Below, piece by piece: positions 1 to 10,407 of a stretch of DNA of 10,815 nt. The translations under genes were made by a program, and so were the position numbers. How positions within the stretch are numbered: the stretch's first letter is position 1; each line of letters starts with the position of its first letter. The notes under the pieces were generated by a model. The model had not been told where the DNA came from. It did not search any database and saw nothing but the letters and a program-made list of their open reading frames with translations. The DNA comes from Erwinia sp. (GTDB lineage Bacteria; Pseudomonadota; Gammaproteobacteria; Enterobacterales; Enterobacteriaceae), in the NCBI GenBank assembly GCA_003512805.1, contig DOOK01000009.1:3125-13939 (forward strand), in the 5' to 3' direction.

Positions 1-519
1 CAGCACGCGTTCGTCTTCCGGCGCGTCCTTCACCTCACGCAGATGGGCAATACGCTCGGCCAGCTTGATCACCACGCAGCGGAAATCTTCCACCATCGCC
101 AGCAGCATTCGCCTGACGTTATCGACCTGCTCCGAGGCCATGGAGTCGTTATGGGTCGCTTTCAGCTGGCGAATGGCATCCATGTCCCGCACGCCGTGCA
201 CCAGCGAGATGATAGCTTTACCGTACTTTTCTTCCAGCACCGCTTCCGACACCACGCCAGCGTCCGCCAGAGGAAAGAGCAGCGCGGCACGCAGGCTTTC
301 GCTGTCCATGCTGAGCATGGAGAGGATCTCCACCATTTCAACGCCACGCCAGAGCAGCAGCGCTGCATCAGGATGATGGCGGGTGGTCTCTTCGCAATAG
401 CGCCAGGTCTCGGCTAGTCGTTCACATGACAGGGGATTTGCAATCCCCAAACTGGTGATCCACTGGTCGAGCGCAAACTCACCGGCCGTATTCAAATGTG
501 CACTTCTTACCGCAACCAT
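1..519 (-). CDS. relA: GTP pyrophosphokinase RelA, N-terminal 173 codons (3' end cut by window edge)
   Basis: RelA is the ribosome-associated (p)ppGpp synthetase of the stringent response, activated by uncharged tRNA. The visible start MVAVRSAHLNTAGEF and the last residues KDAPEDERVL match E. coli RelA in register, with no gap. Only the N-terminal pseudo-hydrolase domain is present; the synthetase, TGS, zinc-finger and ACT regions lie beyond the left edge. At residues 82-83 the sequence reads Phe-Pro (LRAALLFPLAD), where active RelA/SpoT hydrolases have the His-Asp pair. This is the known RelA signature and separates it from SpoT. The start ATG (517-519) follows a very strong ribosome site, AAGGAGGT, about 11 bases upstream. 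The gene lies 27 bp downstream of rlmD on the same strand, so the two may be co-transcribed. The truncation is an artefact of the window, not a broken gene. Confidence 0.97.
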   Translation of the reverse strand, partial: MVAVRSAHLNTAGEFALDQWITSLGIANPLSCERLAETWRYCEETTRHHPDAALLLWRGVEMVEILSMLSMDSESLRAALLFPLADAGVVSEAVLEEKYGKAIISLVHGVRDMDAIRQLKATHNDSMASEQVDNVRRMLLAMVEDFRCVVIKLAERIAHLREVKDAPEDERVL

Positions 520-546
520 ATCCTCTCCAGACCTCCTTCCAGGAAG
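520..546 (-). promoter_or_regulatory. relA leader with strong Shine-Dalgarno and four GGA triplets
   Basis: The gap between the rlmD stop and the relA start holds, on the minus strand, the perfect anti-16S complement AAGGAGGT (531-538 on the plus strand). It also holds four GGA triplets in about 20 bases (plus-strand TCC at 521-523, 526-528, 534-536 and 538-540). The Shine-Dalgarno is certain. That the GGA cluster is also a CsrA target is inference, because Shine-Dalgarno sequences contain GGA anyway. Confidence 0.7.
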
Positions 547-1866
547 CTATATTCGGCTGAATAACACCATAGATTCGACGTGCCCGGTATGCGGAAACAT
601 ATCAAGCAGGGTAATCCTTTCCGGGCGATAGCCGGCAGCCAGGAAAATCTGGCTGTCCCGGGCAAGTGTAGTCGGATTACAGGAAACATAGACCACGCTT
701 TCCGGGGCAAGTTTAATAATGTGAGGTATCACCTCTGCCGCGCCAGCGCGGGCCGGATCCAGCAGCACCTTATTAAAACCTGCCGCTGCCCACGGCTGCC
801 CCGTCACTTCTTCTTCCAGATTATGCTGATAAAATGCAATGTTATTCAGATTGTTCAGCGCCGCATTATACGTACCCTTTGCCACTAATGCTGCAACGCC
901 TTCCACACCGGTGACATTTTCCACGCGTTTTCCTGAAGGAAGCGTAAAGTTTCCCATGCCGCAGAACAGATCCAGCAGGCGGTCCGTAGGCTGCAAATCG
1001 AGCCACGCCATCGCCCGGGCCACCATCTGCTTATTCAGCTCGCCATTGACCTGAATAAAGTCACGCGGGCTGAACGTCAACGTCAGGCCATCAAGCTGAT
1101 AGAACGGCATCGCGCCGACAACCTGCTCCAGCGTTTCGCTGTCGGGCGCCAGAAACAGGGCGACCTGCTGGCTATGCGAAAACTGTTCCAGTTTCTGTCT
1201 GTCCGCCTCGCTGAGCGGATCAAGATGGCGCAGCACCAGCAGCGGGCCATTGTCCGCCAGTACCAGTTCGATATGGCCCAGCCGCCTGACGGCCTGCAGG
1301 CTGCTTAATACCTGGTGCAGCGGTTGCAGCAGTGCATCAAGTTCGGGCATCAAAACGGGGCAGTGCGTAATGGCCACCAGGTCACTGGAACCGGCCTGGC
1401 GAAAGCCCATTTGCAGCGTCTGGCTGCGTGCGTGATAGTTCAGGCCCAAACGAGCACGACGGCGGTAGCCGTAAGCGCTGCCGGCAATAATGTCTACCGC
1501 TACCGCTACCGGCTCGCCGGTTTGCTGGCTCAGCAGGCGTGAAAGCGCTTTAGCTTTGCTGCGCTGCTGCAGCTCGGGCGAAGCGTGCTGCTGCTGACAG
1601 CCACCGCAGCGGCCAAAGTAAGGACAAACTGGCACAACCCGTTCGGGGCTGGATGAAAGAAGGCGCTTTGTTTTGGCTCGCGCCCAGCTGCGCTTCTCCT
1701 CCACGATTTCCACTTCCGCCTGCTCACCGGGCAGCGCGCCGCTGACAAACAGCGTTTTCCCCTGATGATGAGCCACGCCCTGGCCGGAACCATCAAGGTC
1801 AGTAACCGTCACGGTCATGATCTGGCGGGTCGTCACGCGCCGTTTTGCAGAGTAGAATTGCGCCAT
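547..1866 (-). CDS. rlmD: 23S rRNA (uracil-1939-C5)-methyltransferase RlmD (RumA)
   Basis: RlmD transfers a methyl group from S-adenosylmethionine to C5 of U1939 of 23S rRNA. The 439-residue protein follows E. coli RumA from [10 protein letters not shown] to ESMVLFSRI. The N-terminal TRAM RNA-binding domain covers roughly residues 12-70. The [4Fe-4S] cysteines are C81, C87, C90 ([10 protein letters not shown]) and C169 (THCP). The SAM-binding motif [12 protein letters not shown] is at 299-310, and LLDPARAG is near 368-375. The catalytic nucleophile is C396 in VSCNP and the general base is E431 in GHVES. It is about six residues longer than the E. coli protein as I recall it; the extra residues fall in the linker around 116-130, where a short DNA repeat encodes VAVAV. 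No strong Shine-Dalgarno is seen before the ATG, only GAGA, but the start agrees with the family. It is divergent from barA. Confidence 0.97.
   Translation of the reverse strand: MAQFYSAKRRVTTRQIMTVTVTDLDGSGQGVAHHQGKTLFVSGALPGEQAEVEIVEEKRSWARAKTKRLLSSSPERVVPVCPYFGRCGGCQQQHASPELQQRSKAKALSRLLSQQTGEPVAVAVDIIAGSAYGYRRRARLGLNYHARSQTLQMGFRQAGSSDLVAITHCPVLMPELDALLQPLHQVLSSLQAVRRLGHIELVLADNGPLLVLRHLDPLSEADRQKLEQFSHSQQVALFLAPDSETLEQVVGAMPFYQLDGLTLTFSPRDFIQVNGELNKQMVARAMAWLDLQPTDRLLDLFCGMGNFTLPSGKRVENVTGVEGVAALVAKGTYNAALNNLNNIAFYQHNLEEEVTGQPWAAAGFNKVLLDPARAGAAEVIPHIIKLAPESVVYVSCNPTTLARDSQIFLAAGYRPERITLLDMFPHTGHVESMVLFSRI
1495..1512. repeat. Hexanucleotide tandem repeat inside rlmD
   Basis: Three adjacent six-base units TACCGC, TACCGC, TACCGG lie in frame within rlmD. 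On the coding strand they encode the alternating Val-Ala run at residues 120-124, in the linker between the iron-sulfur region and the methyltransferase core. Copy-number change would add or remove two residues without a frameshift. Confidence 0.7.
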
Positions 1867-1905
1867 TACTTTTGTCTCGACAGTGGTTAAACCCGCGTAG
1901 CCTAC

Positions 1906-1938
1906 ACCAGCGCCAGCATTAATTCGACTGGCGGCGGT
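1906..1938. promoter_or_regulatory. Imperfect inverted repeat in the rlmD-barA divergent intergenic region
   Basis: Arms ACCAGCGCCAG (1906-1916) and CTGGCGGCGGT (1928-1938) pair at 9 of 11 positions around an AT-rich 11-base centre; the inner six bases of each arm are perfect. The repeat lies 14 bp before the barA start. It could be an operator for either gene or fold as a hairpin in the barA leader. I could not place convincing -35/-10 boxes for barA or rlmD in this 86-bp gap. Confidence 0.4.
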
Positions 1939-1952
1939 ACCACAGGATAATT

Positions 1953-4685
<2,733 letters not shown>

Positions 4686-4764
4686 GATGCAGCCGGGCAC
4701 GGAATGAATAAGACCCGCACCAAAGCAGTCGGCGATAGCAGTGGCAGTGGCGGGGCTGATGCTG

Positions 4765-4809
4765 TCTCCTCAGGCCTGCCTCTGCCGGTCAAACCGCCTG
4801 TTCAGGAGA
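4765..4809. terminator. Possible weak terminator hairpin between convergent barA and garK
   Basis: The 116-bp gap between the two stops holds TCTCCTCAGG (4765-4774), which pairs with CCTG (4797-4800) plus AGGAGA (4804-4809) across a three-base bulge and a 22-base loop. On the plus strand it is followed by GTTTCTGT, only loosely T-rich; on the minus strand no T-tract follows. It overlaps the last bases of garK. This is the best stem I found for ending barA transcription, and it is weak. The rest of the gap has a CAGTGG doublet at 4739-4750 and nothing else I can support. Confidence 0.22.
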
Positions 4810-5944
4810 GTTTCTGTCCTATCGCCAGCGAGGCTGCAATATTCCTCGCGGTCATGCGCACATTATCCGCCGCATTTTCCAGCGCCTCGTCAAGTGTACA
4901 GATGCTGTAGATAACGCTGAACACTGCATCCAGACCATGCTGATGCACGACTGCCACATCTTTGGTCAGGCTACCCGCAATGCCGATAACCGGTTTGTTA
5001 TAGCGTTTGGCGATTTTCGCCACGCCGATCGGTACCTTGCCGTGAATGGTCTGGCTGTCGATGCGTCCTTCGCCGGTAATCACCAGCGTGGCGTCCTGCA
5101 CCAGCTCGTCCAGCCCTAACGCCTCGGTCACGATTTCAATGCCGCGCCGCAATTCCGCGCCGCAGAAAGCGTGCAGCGCCACGCCCATTCCGCCAGCTGC
5201 GCCACCGCCCGGGATCGTCAGCACGTCGATGTCCAGATCGCGACGGATAATCTGCGCATAATGCGCCAGCGCGTTATCCAACTCTCTGACCAGCGCCGGC
5301 GTGGCCCCTTTTTGCGGGCCAAAGACGGCGGAGGCCCCTTCTTCCCCTAGCAGCGGATTGGTGACGTCGCAAGCGACCTCAAAACGGCAGCTTTTGATAC
5401 GCGTATCAAATTCACTGATATCTATCGTCGCCAGGTCGTTAAGCCTGCCGCCGCCTGAGCCAATTTGTTGACCCTGACTATCCAACAGTCTTGCGCCCAG
5501 CGCCTGCACCATGCCCGCGCCGCCGTCATTGGTTGCGCTGCCGCCAATACCGATAATAATGTGCTGCACGCCTTTATCCAGCGCGCTACGGATCAGTTCG
5601 CCGGTGCCAAAGGACGTGGTAATTAACGGATCGCGACGGGCCGCAGGTACCAGCTCCAGCCCGCTGGCGGCCGCCATTTCAATGTAGGCGCAGCTGTCAT
5701 CACCGGAAAGGCCGTAAAACGCATCGACTTCTTCGCCCAATGGGCCGGTGACGCGCAGACGTATGATTTTTCCGCCCGTCGCCGCCACCATTGCCTCTAC
5801 CGTTCCCTCGCCGCCGTCGGCGACGGGCAGCTTCACATACCGGGCCTCAGGAAAAATTTCCCTGAAGCCCAGCTCGATTTGCGTAGCGACCTGCTGAGCC
5901 GACAGGCTTTCTTTATATGAATCCGGTGCGATTACTATTTTCAT
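4802..5944 (-). CDS. garK: Glycerate 2-kinase GarK
   Basis: GarK phosphorylates D-glycerate with ATP to 2-phosphoglycerate, which enters glycolysis. This is the last step of glucarate/galactarate breakdown. The 380-residue protein matches the glycerate kinase family (about 381 residues in E. coli) from MKIVIAPDSYKESLSA onward. Visible motifs are PVADGGEGT (40-48), the glycine-rich IGIGGSATNDGGAGM (131-145), CDVTNPLLG (192-200), FGPQKG (208-213) and GEGRIDSQT (291-299). GlxK of the allantoin pathway is a close paralogue; the name GarK rests on garR and garL next to it. It is the last gene of the operon, 66 bp after garR, the largest gap in the cluster. Its ribosome site is weak (GGAT, six bases before the ATG), and a stable hairpin stands in the gap. 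It converges on barA. Confidence 0.95.
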   Translation of the reverse strand: MKIVIAPDSYKESLSAQQVATQIELGFREIFPEARYVKLPVADGGEGTVEAMVAATGGKIIRLRVTGPLGEEVDAFYGLSGDDSCAYIEMAAASGLELVPAARRDPLITTSFGTGELIRSALDKGVQHIIIGIGGSATNDGGAGMVQALGARLLDSQGQQIGSGGGRLNDLATIDISEFDTRIKSCRFEVACDVTNPLLGEEGASAVFGPQKGATPALVRELDNALAHYAQIIRRDLDIDVLTIPGGGAAGGMGVALHAFCGAELRRGIEIVTEALGLDELVQDATLVITGEGRIDSQTIHGKVPIGVAKIAKRYNKPVIGIAGSLTKDVAVVHQHGLDAVFSVIYSICTLDEALENAADNVRMTARNIAASLAIGQKLS

Positions 5945-5980
5945 ACGTTAATCCGTGCGCGGGGCGAGGAGTGCAGATTG

Positions 5981-6000
5981 CGGCCTGAATCCTCAGGCCG
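5981..6000 (-). promoter_or_regulatory. Perfect 8-bp intercistronic hairpin with GGA in the loop, between garR and garK
   Basis: CGGCCTGA and TCAGGCCG form a perfect stem around a four-base loop. In the operon transcript the loop is GGAU; opening the closing A-U pair gives a hexaloop AGGAUU. It starts 10 bases after the garR stop and ends 36 bases before the garK start. No U-tract follows, so it is not a standard intrinsic terminator. It may protect or process the mRNA, or bind CsrA. Its ends resemble enterobacterial REP ends (GCCTGA...TCAGGC), but it is shorter than a REP unit. Confidence 0.6.
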
Positions 6001-6010
6001 AACCACGGGA

Positions 6011-6892
6011 CTATTTAATGTCGACTTTTGCCAGTTTTTCGTAATAGCAGGCCAGCGCGCTGTGATCGGCCGTACCCAGCCCGTCCGCTTTCAGCGCCTG
6101 CATCATTTCCATTACCGCCGCCGTTAACGGCAGCTGCGCCCCTACGTCATGGGAAGTATCCAACGCGTTGGCCAGATCTTTAATGTGCAGATCGATACGA
6201 AAACCCGGCTTAAAGTTGCGGTTCATTACCATCGGTGCTTTGGCGTCCAGCACCGTGCTGCCGGCCAGGCCGCCGCGTATTGCCTGGTAGACCAGTTCCG
6301 GATTGACGCCCGCTTTGGTCGCCAGCGTCAGCGCTTCCGACATGGCCGCAATATTCAGCGCAACAATGACCTGGTTAGCCAGTTTGGTCACGTTACCTGC
6401 GCCAATGTCGCCGGTATGTACCACGGAACCCGCCATGGCTTTCATAATATCGTAGCACTTGTCGAACAACTCTTTGTCGCCGCCAACCATAACGGACAGC
6501 GTGCCGTCGATGGCTTTAGGTTCGCCGCCGCTGACCGGCGCATCCAGCAGCGCGATGCCTTTTTTTGCCAGCTCATCATGCATTTCACGGCTCGCCAGCG
6601 GGGCAATAGAGCTCATATCGATAATGATAGTGCCCGCCTTCGCCCCTTCAATCACGCCGCCTTCACCCAGCAGGACCTCTTTCACGTGTGGGGAGTTGGG
6701 CAGCATGGTAATGATTACGTCGCTCTGCTCCGCTATGGCTTTTGCCGACTCGGCGGACGTCGCACCGTGCTTAACCAGTTCTGCCACGTTTTCTGCGTTA
6801 CGATCGCGCACCACCAGCGAGTAACCAGCCTTAATTAAGTTTTTACTCATGGGCTTACCCATGATACCCAGACCTATAAATCCAATTTTCAT
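6011..6892 (-). CDS. garR: 2-hydroxy-3-oxopropionate (tartronate semialdehyde) reductase GarR
   Basis: GarR is an NAD(P)H-dependent cytosolic enzyme that reduces tartronate semialdehyde to D-glycerate, the substrate of GarK. The 293-residue protein belongs to the beta-hydroxyacid dehydrogenase family. The Rossmann motif GLGIMG is at 7-12, the substrate-binding DAPVSGGE at 117-124, and the catalytic lysine K170 in GNVTKLANQ, followed by N173. Length and sequence agree with E. coli GarR; GlxR is the paralogue of the glyoxylate pathway, and garL upstream favours GarR. The ATG is preceded by AGGAGA. The gap to garL is 21 bp, too short for a promoter of its own, so it is read from the operon transcript. 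A stable hairpin follows its stop. Confidence 0.95.
   Translation of the reverse strand: MKIGFIGLGIMGKPMSKNLIKAGYSLVVRDRNAENVAELVKHGATSAESAKAIAEQSDVIITMLPNSPHVKEVLLGEGGVIEGAKAGTIIIDMSSIAPLASREMHDELAKKGIALLDAPVSGGEPKAIDGTLSVMVGGDKELFDKCYDIMKAMAGSVVHTGDIGAGNVTKLANQVIVALNIAAMSEALTLATKAGVNPELVYQAIRGGLAGSTVLDAKAPMVMNRNFKPGFRIDLHIKDLANALDTSHDVGAQLPLTAAVMEMMQALKADGLGTADHSALACYYEKLAKVDIK
6811..6818 (-). other. Chi octamer (GCTGGTGG), minus strand
   Basis: Exact Chi match on the minus strand inside garR; the plus strand reads CCACCAGC. The same caution applies as for the site in barA. Confidence 0.45.
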
Positions 6893-6913
6893 CTTTGTCT
6901 CCTGAACAGTGGG

Positions 6914-7684
6914 TTATTTTTTAAAGCGATCGCACAGGGCCTGCGTGGCGCCACGGAAAACGCCTACATCACTGCCTACCGCGACAAAACCGGCGCCCCA
7001 TTCCAGATAGCGTCGGGCATCGGCTTCCACCGGTGCCAGAATGCCGCTCGGCTTGCCGGCCGCTTTAGCGCGTTCAAAGATGTATTTGATGACCTTCAGC
7101 ACTTCCGGATGAGCGGGCTGCCCCAGGTACCCCAGCGCGGCCGACAAATCGCCTGGCCCGACAAAAATACCGTCCACGCCTTCGACTGCCGCGATAGCGT
7201 CAATGTTATCCACGCCCTGCTGCGTCTCGATTTGTACCAGCACGGTGATATTGTCGTTGATGATGGAGTTGTACTGCGGCACGGTGCCGTACATGTTGCT
7301 GCGGTGTGAAACCGATACGCCGCGAATGCCCATTGGTGGGTAGCGAGTGGACGCCACCGCACGCACGGCTTCTTCCTCAGTCTCGACAAAAGGGATCAGG
7401 AAGTTGGAAAAACCAATATCAAGCAGGCGTTTGATAATGACCGGCTCGTTGGTCGGCGGCCGTACCACGGGTGCGCTGACGCTGCCCTTGAGCGCCATCA
7501 GCTGTGGAATAAAAGTGGTGATGTCGTTGGGGGCGTGTTCGCCATCCAGCACCAGCCAGTCAAAGCCTGCCAGCCCCAACACTTCCGTGGTCAGCGGGTT
7601 AGCCAGCGCACACCAGCTGCCGATTAGGGTTTCGCCCGCCAACAGGCGCTGACGAAAGCTGTTCGGCGTATTTACATAGCTCAT
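6914..7684 (-). CDS. garL: 5-keto-4-deoxy-D-glucarate aldolase GarL
   Basis: GarL is a class II, metal-dependent aldolase of the HpaI/HpcH family. It splits 5-keto-4-deoxy-D-glucarate (and 2-keto-3-deoxyglucarate) into pyruvate and tartronate semialdehyde. With the start at 7684 ([10 protein letters not shown]) the protein has 256 residues, exactly the E. coli length. The family's key residues then fall at the same numbers: H50 (DGEHAPND), R75 (VVRPP), and metal ligands E153 (QIETQQG) and D179 (GPGDL). An upstream ATG at 7720 would add 12 residues and overlap gudD by 16 bp; it lacks a good ribosome site, whereas GGAGAAA stands properly spaced before 7684. The gene is 20 bp after gudD. In E. 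coli garL belongs to the separate garPLRK cluster. Confidence 0.95.
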   Translation of the reverse strand: MSYVNTPNSFRQRLLAGETLIGSWCALANPLTTEVLGLAGFDWLVLDGEHAPNDITTFIPQLMALKGSVSAPVVRPPTNEPVIIKRLLDIGFSNFLIPFVETEEEAVRAVASTRYPPMGIRGVSVSHRSNMYGTVPQYNSIINDNITVLVQIETQQGVDNIDAIAAVEGVDGIFVGPGDLSAALGYLGQPAHPEVLKVIKYIFERAKAAGKPSGILAPVEADARRYLEWGAGFVAVGSDVGVFRGATQALCDRFKK

Positions 7685-7704
7685 CGGTTTCTCCAGAAAG
7701 AGGG

Positions 7705-9039
7705 TTAGCGCACCAGGCAAGGGCGTTTATTATCAAACGTCCAGTCCGGCACCAGGAACTGCATAGCCTGCGCATCGTCGCGCGCGCCCAGACCGTGTTT
7801 CAGATAAAGCTCGTGCGCTTGCATGACGCGATCCATATCCAACTCCACGCCCAGCCCCGGCCTGTCCGGTACCTGCACCATGCCACCCTTGATTTGTAAA
7901 GGCTGCTGCGTCAGGTGCTGATTGCCCTCCTGCCAGATCCAGTGGGTATCGATAGCCGTGATTTTGCCAGGCGCCGCCGCCGCGACATGGGTAAACATGG
8001 CCAGCGAAATGTCGAAATGGTTATTGGAATGCGAGCCCCAGGTCAGGCCGAAATCGTGACACATCTGCGCAACGCGTACGGAACCCTGCATGGTCCAGAA
8101 GTGAGGATCCGCCAGCGGGATATCGACGGACTGTAACGAGAGGGTGTGTCCCATCTGGCGCCAGTCGGTAGCGATCATATTGGTGGCCGTCGGCATTCCC
8201 GTCGCACGGCGGAATTCGGCCATCACTTCGCGGCCGGAGTACCCTTGTTCTGCACCACAGGGATCTTCTGCATAAGCCAGTACGTCCTTCAGCTGTTTGC
8301 CCAGTTCGATTGCCTCGTTCAGTGACCAGGCCCCATTGGGATCGAGCGTAATGCGCGCCTCGGGAAAACGCTTCGACAAGGCGGTAACCGCCTCAGCCTC
8401 TTCGCTACCGGCCAGCACGCCGCCCTTCAGTTTGAAATCGTTGAAGCCATATTTTTCATACGCGGCTTCCGCCAGGCGCACTACGGTATCCGGCGTCAGC
8501 GCCTCTTCATGGCGCAGGCGATACCAGTCGCAGCTGTCGTCCGGCTGGCTCTGATAAGGCAGCGAGGTTTTGCGACGATCGCCGACGTAAAAAAGGTAAC
8601 CCAGCATTTCAACGCGGTCGCGCTGCTGCCCATCGCCCAGTAGCGAGGCGACGTTAACGCCAAGATGCTGCCCCAGCAGATCCAGCAACGCCGCTTCGAT
8701 ACCGGTTACCACGTGGATAGTGGTGCGAAGATCGAAAGTCTGATTGCCGCGCCCGCTGGCGTCTCGATCGGCAAAGGTGCTGCGCACGTGGTTCAACAGA
8801 TTTTTATATTCGCCAATGCCGTGACCGATCAGTAACGCCGCCGCTTCTTCCAGCGTCCTGCGGATTTTTTCGCCGCCGGGAATTTCCCCTACGCCCGTAT
8901 GACCGGCGTTATCTTTAATGATAACGATATTGCGGGTAAAAAATGGCGCGTGTGCGCCGCTGAGATTCAGCAACATACTGTCGTGACCGGCGACCGGAAT
9001 GACCTGCATTTCTGTTATCAGTGGAGTAGCCTGACTCAT
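7705..9039 (-). CDS. gudD: D-glucarate dehydratase GudD
   Basis: GudD removes water from D-glucarate (and L-idarate) to give 5-keto-4-deoxy-D-glucarate, the substrate of GarL. It is a 444-residue enolase-superfamily enzyme, two residues shorter at the N-terminus than E. coli GudD (446) and otherwise collinear. Active-site residues are visible: K203/K205 in the KxK motif (FKLKGG), Mg2+ ligands D233, E258 and N287, and the D311/H337 dyad ([14 protein letters not shown]). Also present are N339, H366 (IDTHWIW) and substrate contacts N25, H30, T101, Y148 and R420. It is the canonical dehydratase of the pair, as shown by segments such as [10 protein letters not shown] and [12 protein letters not shown] shared with E. 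coli GudD. It follows gudX after 21 bp, with GAAGGAA as ribosome site. Confidence 0.97.
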   Translation of the reverse strand: MSQATPLITEMQVIPVAGHDSMLLNLSGAHAPFFTRNIVIIKDNAGHTGVGEIPGGEKIRRTLEEAAALLIGHGIGEYKNLLNHVRSTFADRDASGRGNQTFDLRTTIHVVTGIEAALLDLLGQHLGVNVASLLGDGQQRDRVEMLGYLFYVGDRRKTSLPYQSQPDDSCDWYRLRHEEALTPDTVVRLAEAAYEKYGFNDFKLKGGVLAGSEEAEAVTALSKRFPEARITLDPNGAWSLNEAIELGKQLKDVLAYAEDPCGAEQGYSGREVMAEFRRATGMPTATNMIATDWRQMGHTLSLQSVDIPLADPHFWTMQGSVRVAQMCHDFGLTWGSHSNNHFDISLAMFTHVAAAAPGKITAIDTHWIWQEGNQHLTQQPLQIKGGMVQVPDRPGLGVELDMDRVMQAHELYLKHGLGARDDAQAMQFLVPDWTFDNKRPCLVR

Positions 9040-9060
9040 AACTTATTCCTTCTGTAAGGT

Positions 9061-10398
9061 TCAGCGTCCGAAGGCCGGGCGCTTACGATCGAATGTCCAG
9101 CCGGGGATCAGGTATTGCATGGCGGTGGCATCGTTGCGCGCGCCTCCGGGCAACGTTTTGTAGAGCGCATGGGCTTTTTCAACCTGCGCCCAATCCAGCT
9201 CAACGCCCAGCCCCGGTGCGTCCGGCACGGCTATTTTGCCGTTGCGGATCGACAACGGGGCTTTAGTCAGGCGCTGCTCGCCTTCCTGCCAGATCCAGTG
9301 GGTATCAATGGCCGTCGGTTTGCCTGGCGCAGCGGCCCCTACGTGCGTAAACATCGCCAGCGAAATATCGAAGTGGTTATTGGAGTGGCAGCCCCAGGTC
9401 AGCCCCCAGTTGTTGCACAGCTGGGCTACGCGCACCGCGCCGCTCAGCGTCCAGAAGTGCGGGTCGGCCAACGGAATATCGACGGCGTTCAGCATCACGG
9501 CGTGACTCATTTCACGCCAGTTGGTGGCGATCATATTAGTGGCGACCGGCAGGCCGGTCGCACGACGAAATTCCGCCATAACCTCACGGCCCGAAAAGCC
9601 CTGTTCTGCGCCGCACGGATCTTCCGCATAAGTCAAAATGCCCTGCATGTCTTTGCAAAGCGCGATGGCTTCATCAAGTCGCCAGGCGCCGTTGGGATCG
9701 ACGGTAATACGCGCGTCGGGGAAGCGCTTTTTCATGGCTTTCACCGCGTCGATTTCCTGCTCGCCAGGCAACACACCGCCCTTAAGCTTGAAATCTTTAA
9801 AGCCATATTTGTCCTGCGCGGCCTCTGCCAGCCTGACAACGGCTTCGCTGTCCATCGCTTTCTGGTGACGCAGGCGATACCAGTCGTGGGTGGCGTTTTC
9901 GCCGCTCAGATAAGGAAGATCGGTTTTTTCCCGGTCGCCGATATAGAACAGATAACCCAGCACCGTCACTTCATCGCGCTGTTTACCCGGCCCCAGCAGC
10001 TCCGCCACCGGCACGTTCAGCCATTGGCCCAGCAAATCCAGCAGCGCCGCTTCCAGCGCGGCTACCGCATTCACGCGCAGCTCAAACGTCCAGGCACCTT
10101 TGCCGAAGGTATCGAAATCCGCCGTCTGGTTACCCAGATGCACTTCCTGCACCAGCCGGTTCATTCTGGCAACTTCACGCCCTGTTACCTGCGGTACGGC
10201 GTCCAGCAGCGTCTGATAAATTGTCTCGCCGCCCGGGGCTTCTCCTACGCCAGTATGGCCAGCGCTGTCGGTCAACACCACGATATTGCGGGTAAAGTAA
10301 GCGCCGTGCGCGCCGCCGATATTAAGTAACATGCTGTCGTGCCCCGCTACCGGGATCACTTTCATGTCGGTAACGATCGGGCTGCTTTGCGTCGTCAT
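9061..10398 (-). CDS. gudX: Glucarate dehydratase-related protein GudX
   Basis: GudX is the tandem paralogue of GudD found beside it in enterobacteria. In E. coli it is described as having much weaker glucarate dehydratase activity, and its true role is unclear. This 445-residue protein follows E. coli GudX closely, for example [20 protein letters not shown] and [17 protein letters not shown]. All catalytic positions are kept: K204/K206, D234, E259, N288, D312, H338, N340 and H367, with substrate contacts N26, H31, T104, Y149 and R421. The residue before the catalytic His is Cys (GCHSN) where GudD has Ser, and the loop around 88-104 differs from GudD. Its Shine-Dalgarno (AAGGAG) overlaps the gudP TAA stop, with nine bases between the two genes, which points to translational coupling. 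Confidence 0.95.
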   Translation of the reverse strand: MTTQSSPIVTDMKVIPVAGHDSMLLNIGGAHGAYFTRNIVVLTDSAGHTGVGEAPGGETIYQTLLDAVPQVTGREVARMNRLVQEVHLGNQTADFDTFGKGAWTFELRVNAVAALEAALLDLLGQWLNVPVAELLGPGKQRDEVTVLGYLFYIGDREKTDLPYLSGENATHDWYRLRHQKAMDSEAVVRLAEAAQDKYGFKDFKLKGGVLPGEQEIDAVKAMKKRFPDARITVDPNGAWRLDEAIALCKDMQGILTYAEDPCGAEQGFSGREVMAEFRRATGLPVATNMIATNWREMSHAVMLNAVDIPLADPHFWTLSGAVRVAQLCNNWGLTWGCHSNNHFDISLAMFTHVGAAAPGKPTAIDTHWIWQEGEQRLTKAPLSIRNGKIAVPDAPGLGVELDWAQVEKAHALYKTLPGGARNDATAMQYLIPGWTFDRKRPAFGR

Positions 10399-10407
10399 AG
10401 CGGCTCC

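Noticed and set aside
1867..1952. Sigma70 promoter for rlmD (TCGAAT, 17 bases, TAGGCT on the minus strand)
   Set aside because: Both boxes match consensus poorly and the pairing could arise by chance, so I did not list a promoter.
4704..4910. 68-codon plus-strand frame spanning the barA-garK gap
   Set aside because: Low-complexity Ser/Gly start, no convincing ribosome site, and two thirds of it lies antisense to garK.
6149..6838. 229-codon open frame on the plus strand, antisense to garR
   Set aside because: Complement of a well-supported gene with the same biased composition; no ribosome site or recognisable domain.
7685..7720. Upstream ATG extending GarL by 12 residues
   Set aside because: It overlaps gudD and lacks a good ribosome site, whereas the ATG at 7684 has GGAGAAA and gives the exact family length and residue numbering.
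9115..10329. 404-codon open frame on the plus strand, antisense to gudX
   Set aside because: It lies wholly opposite gudX, which has strong family identity. The translation is rich in His, Arg and Gln as expected for the complement of GC-rich codons, and matches nothing I know.
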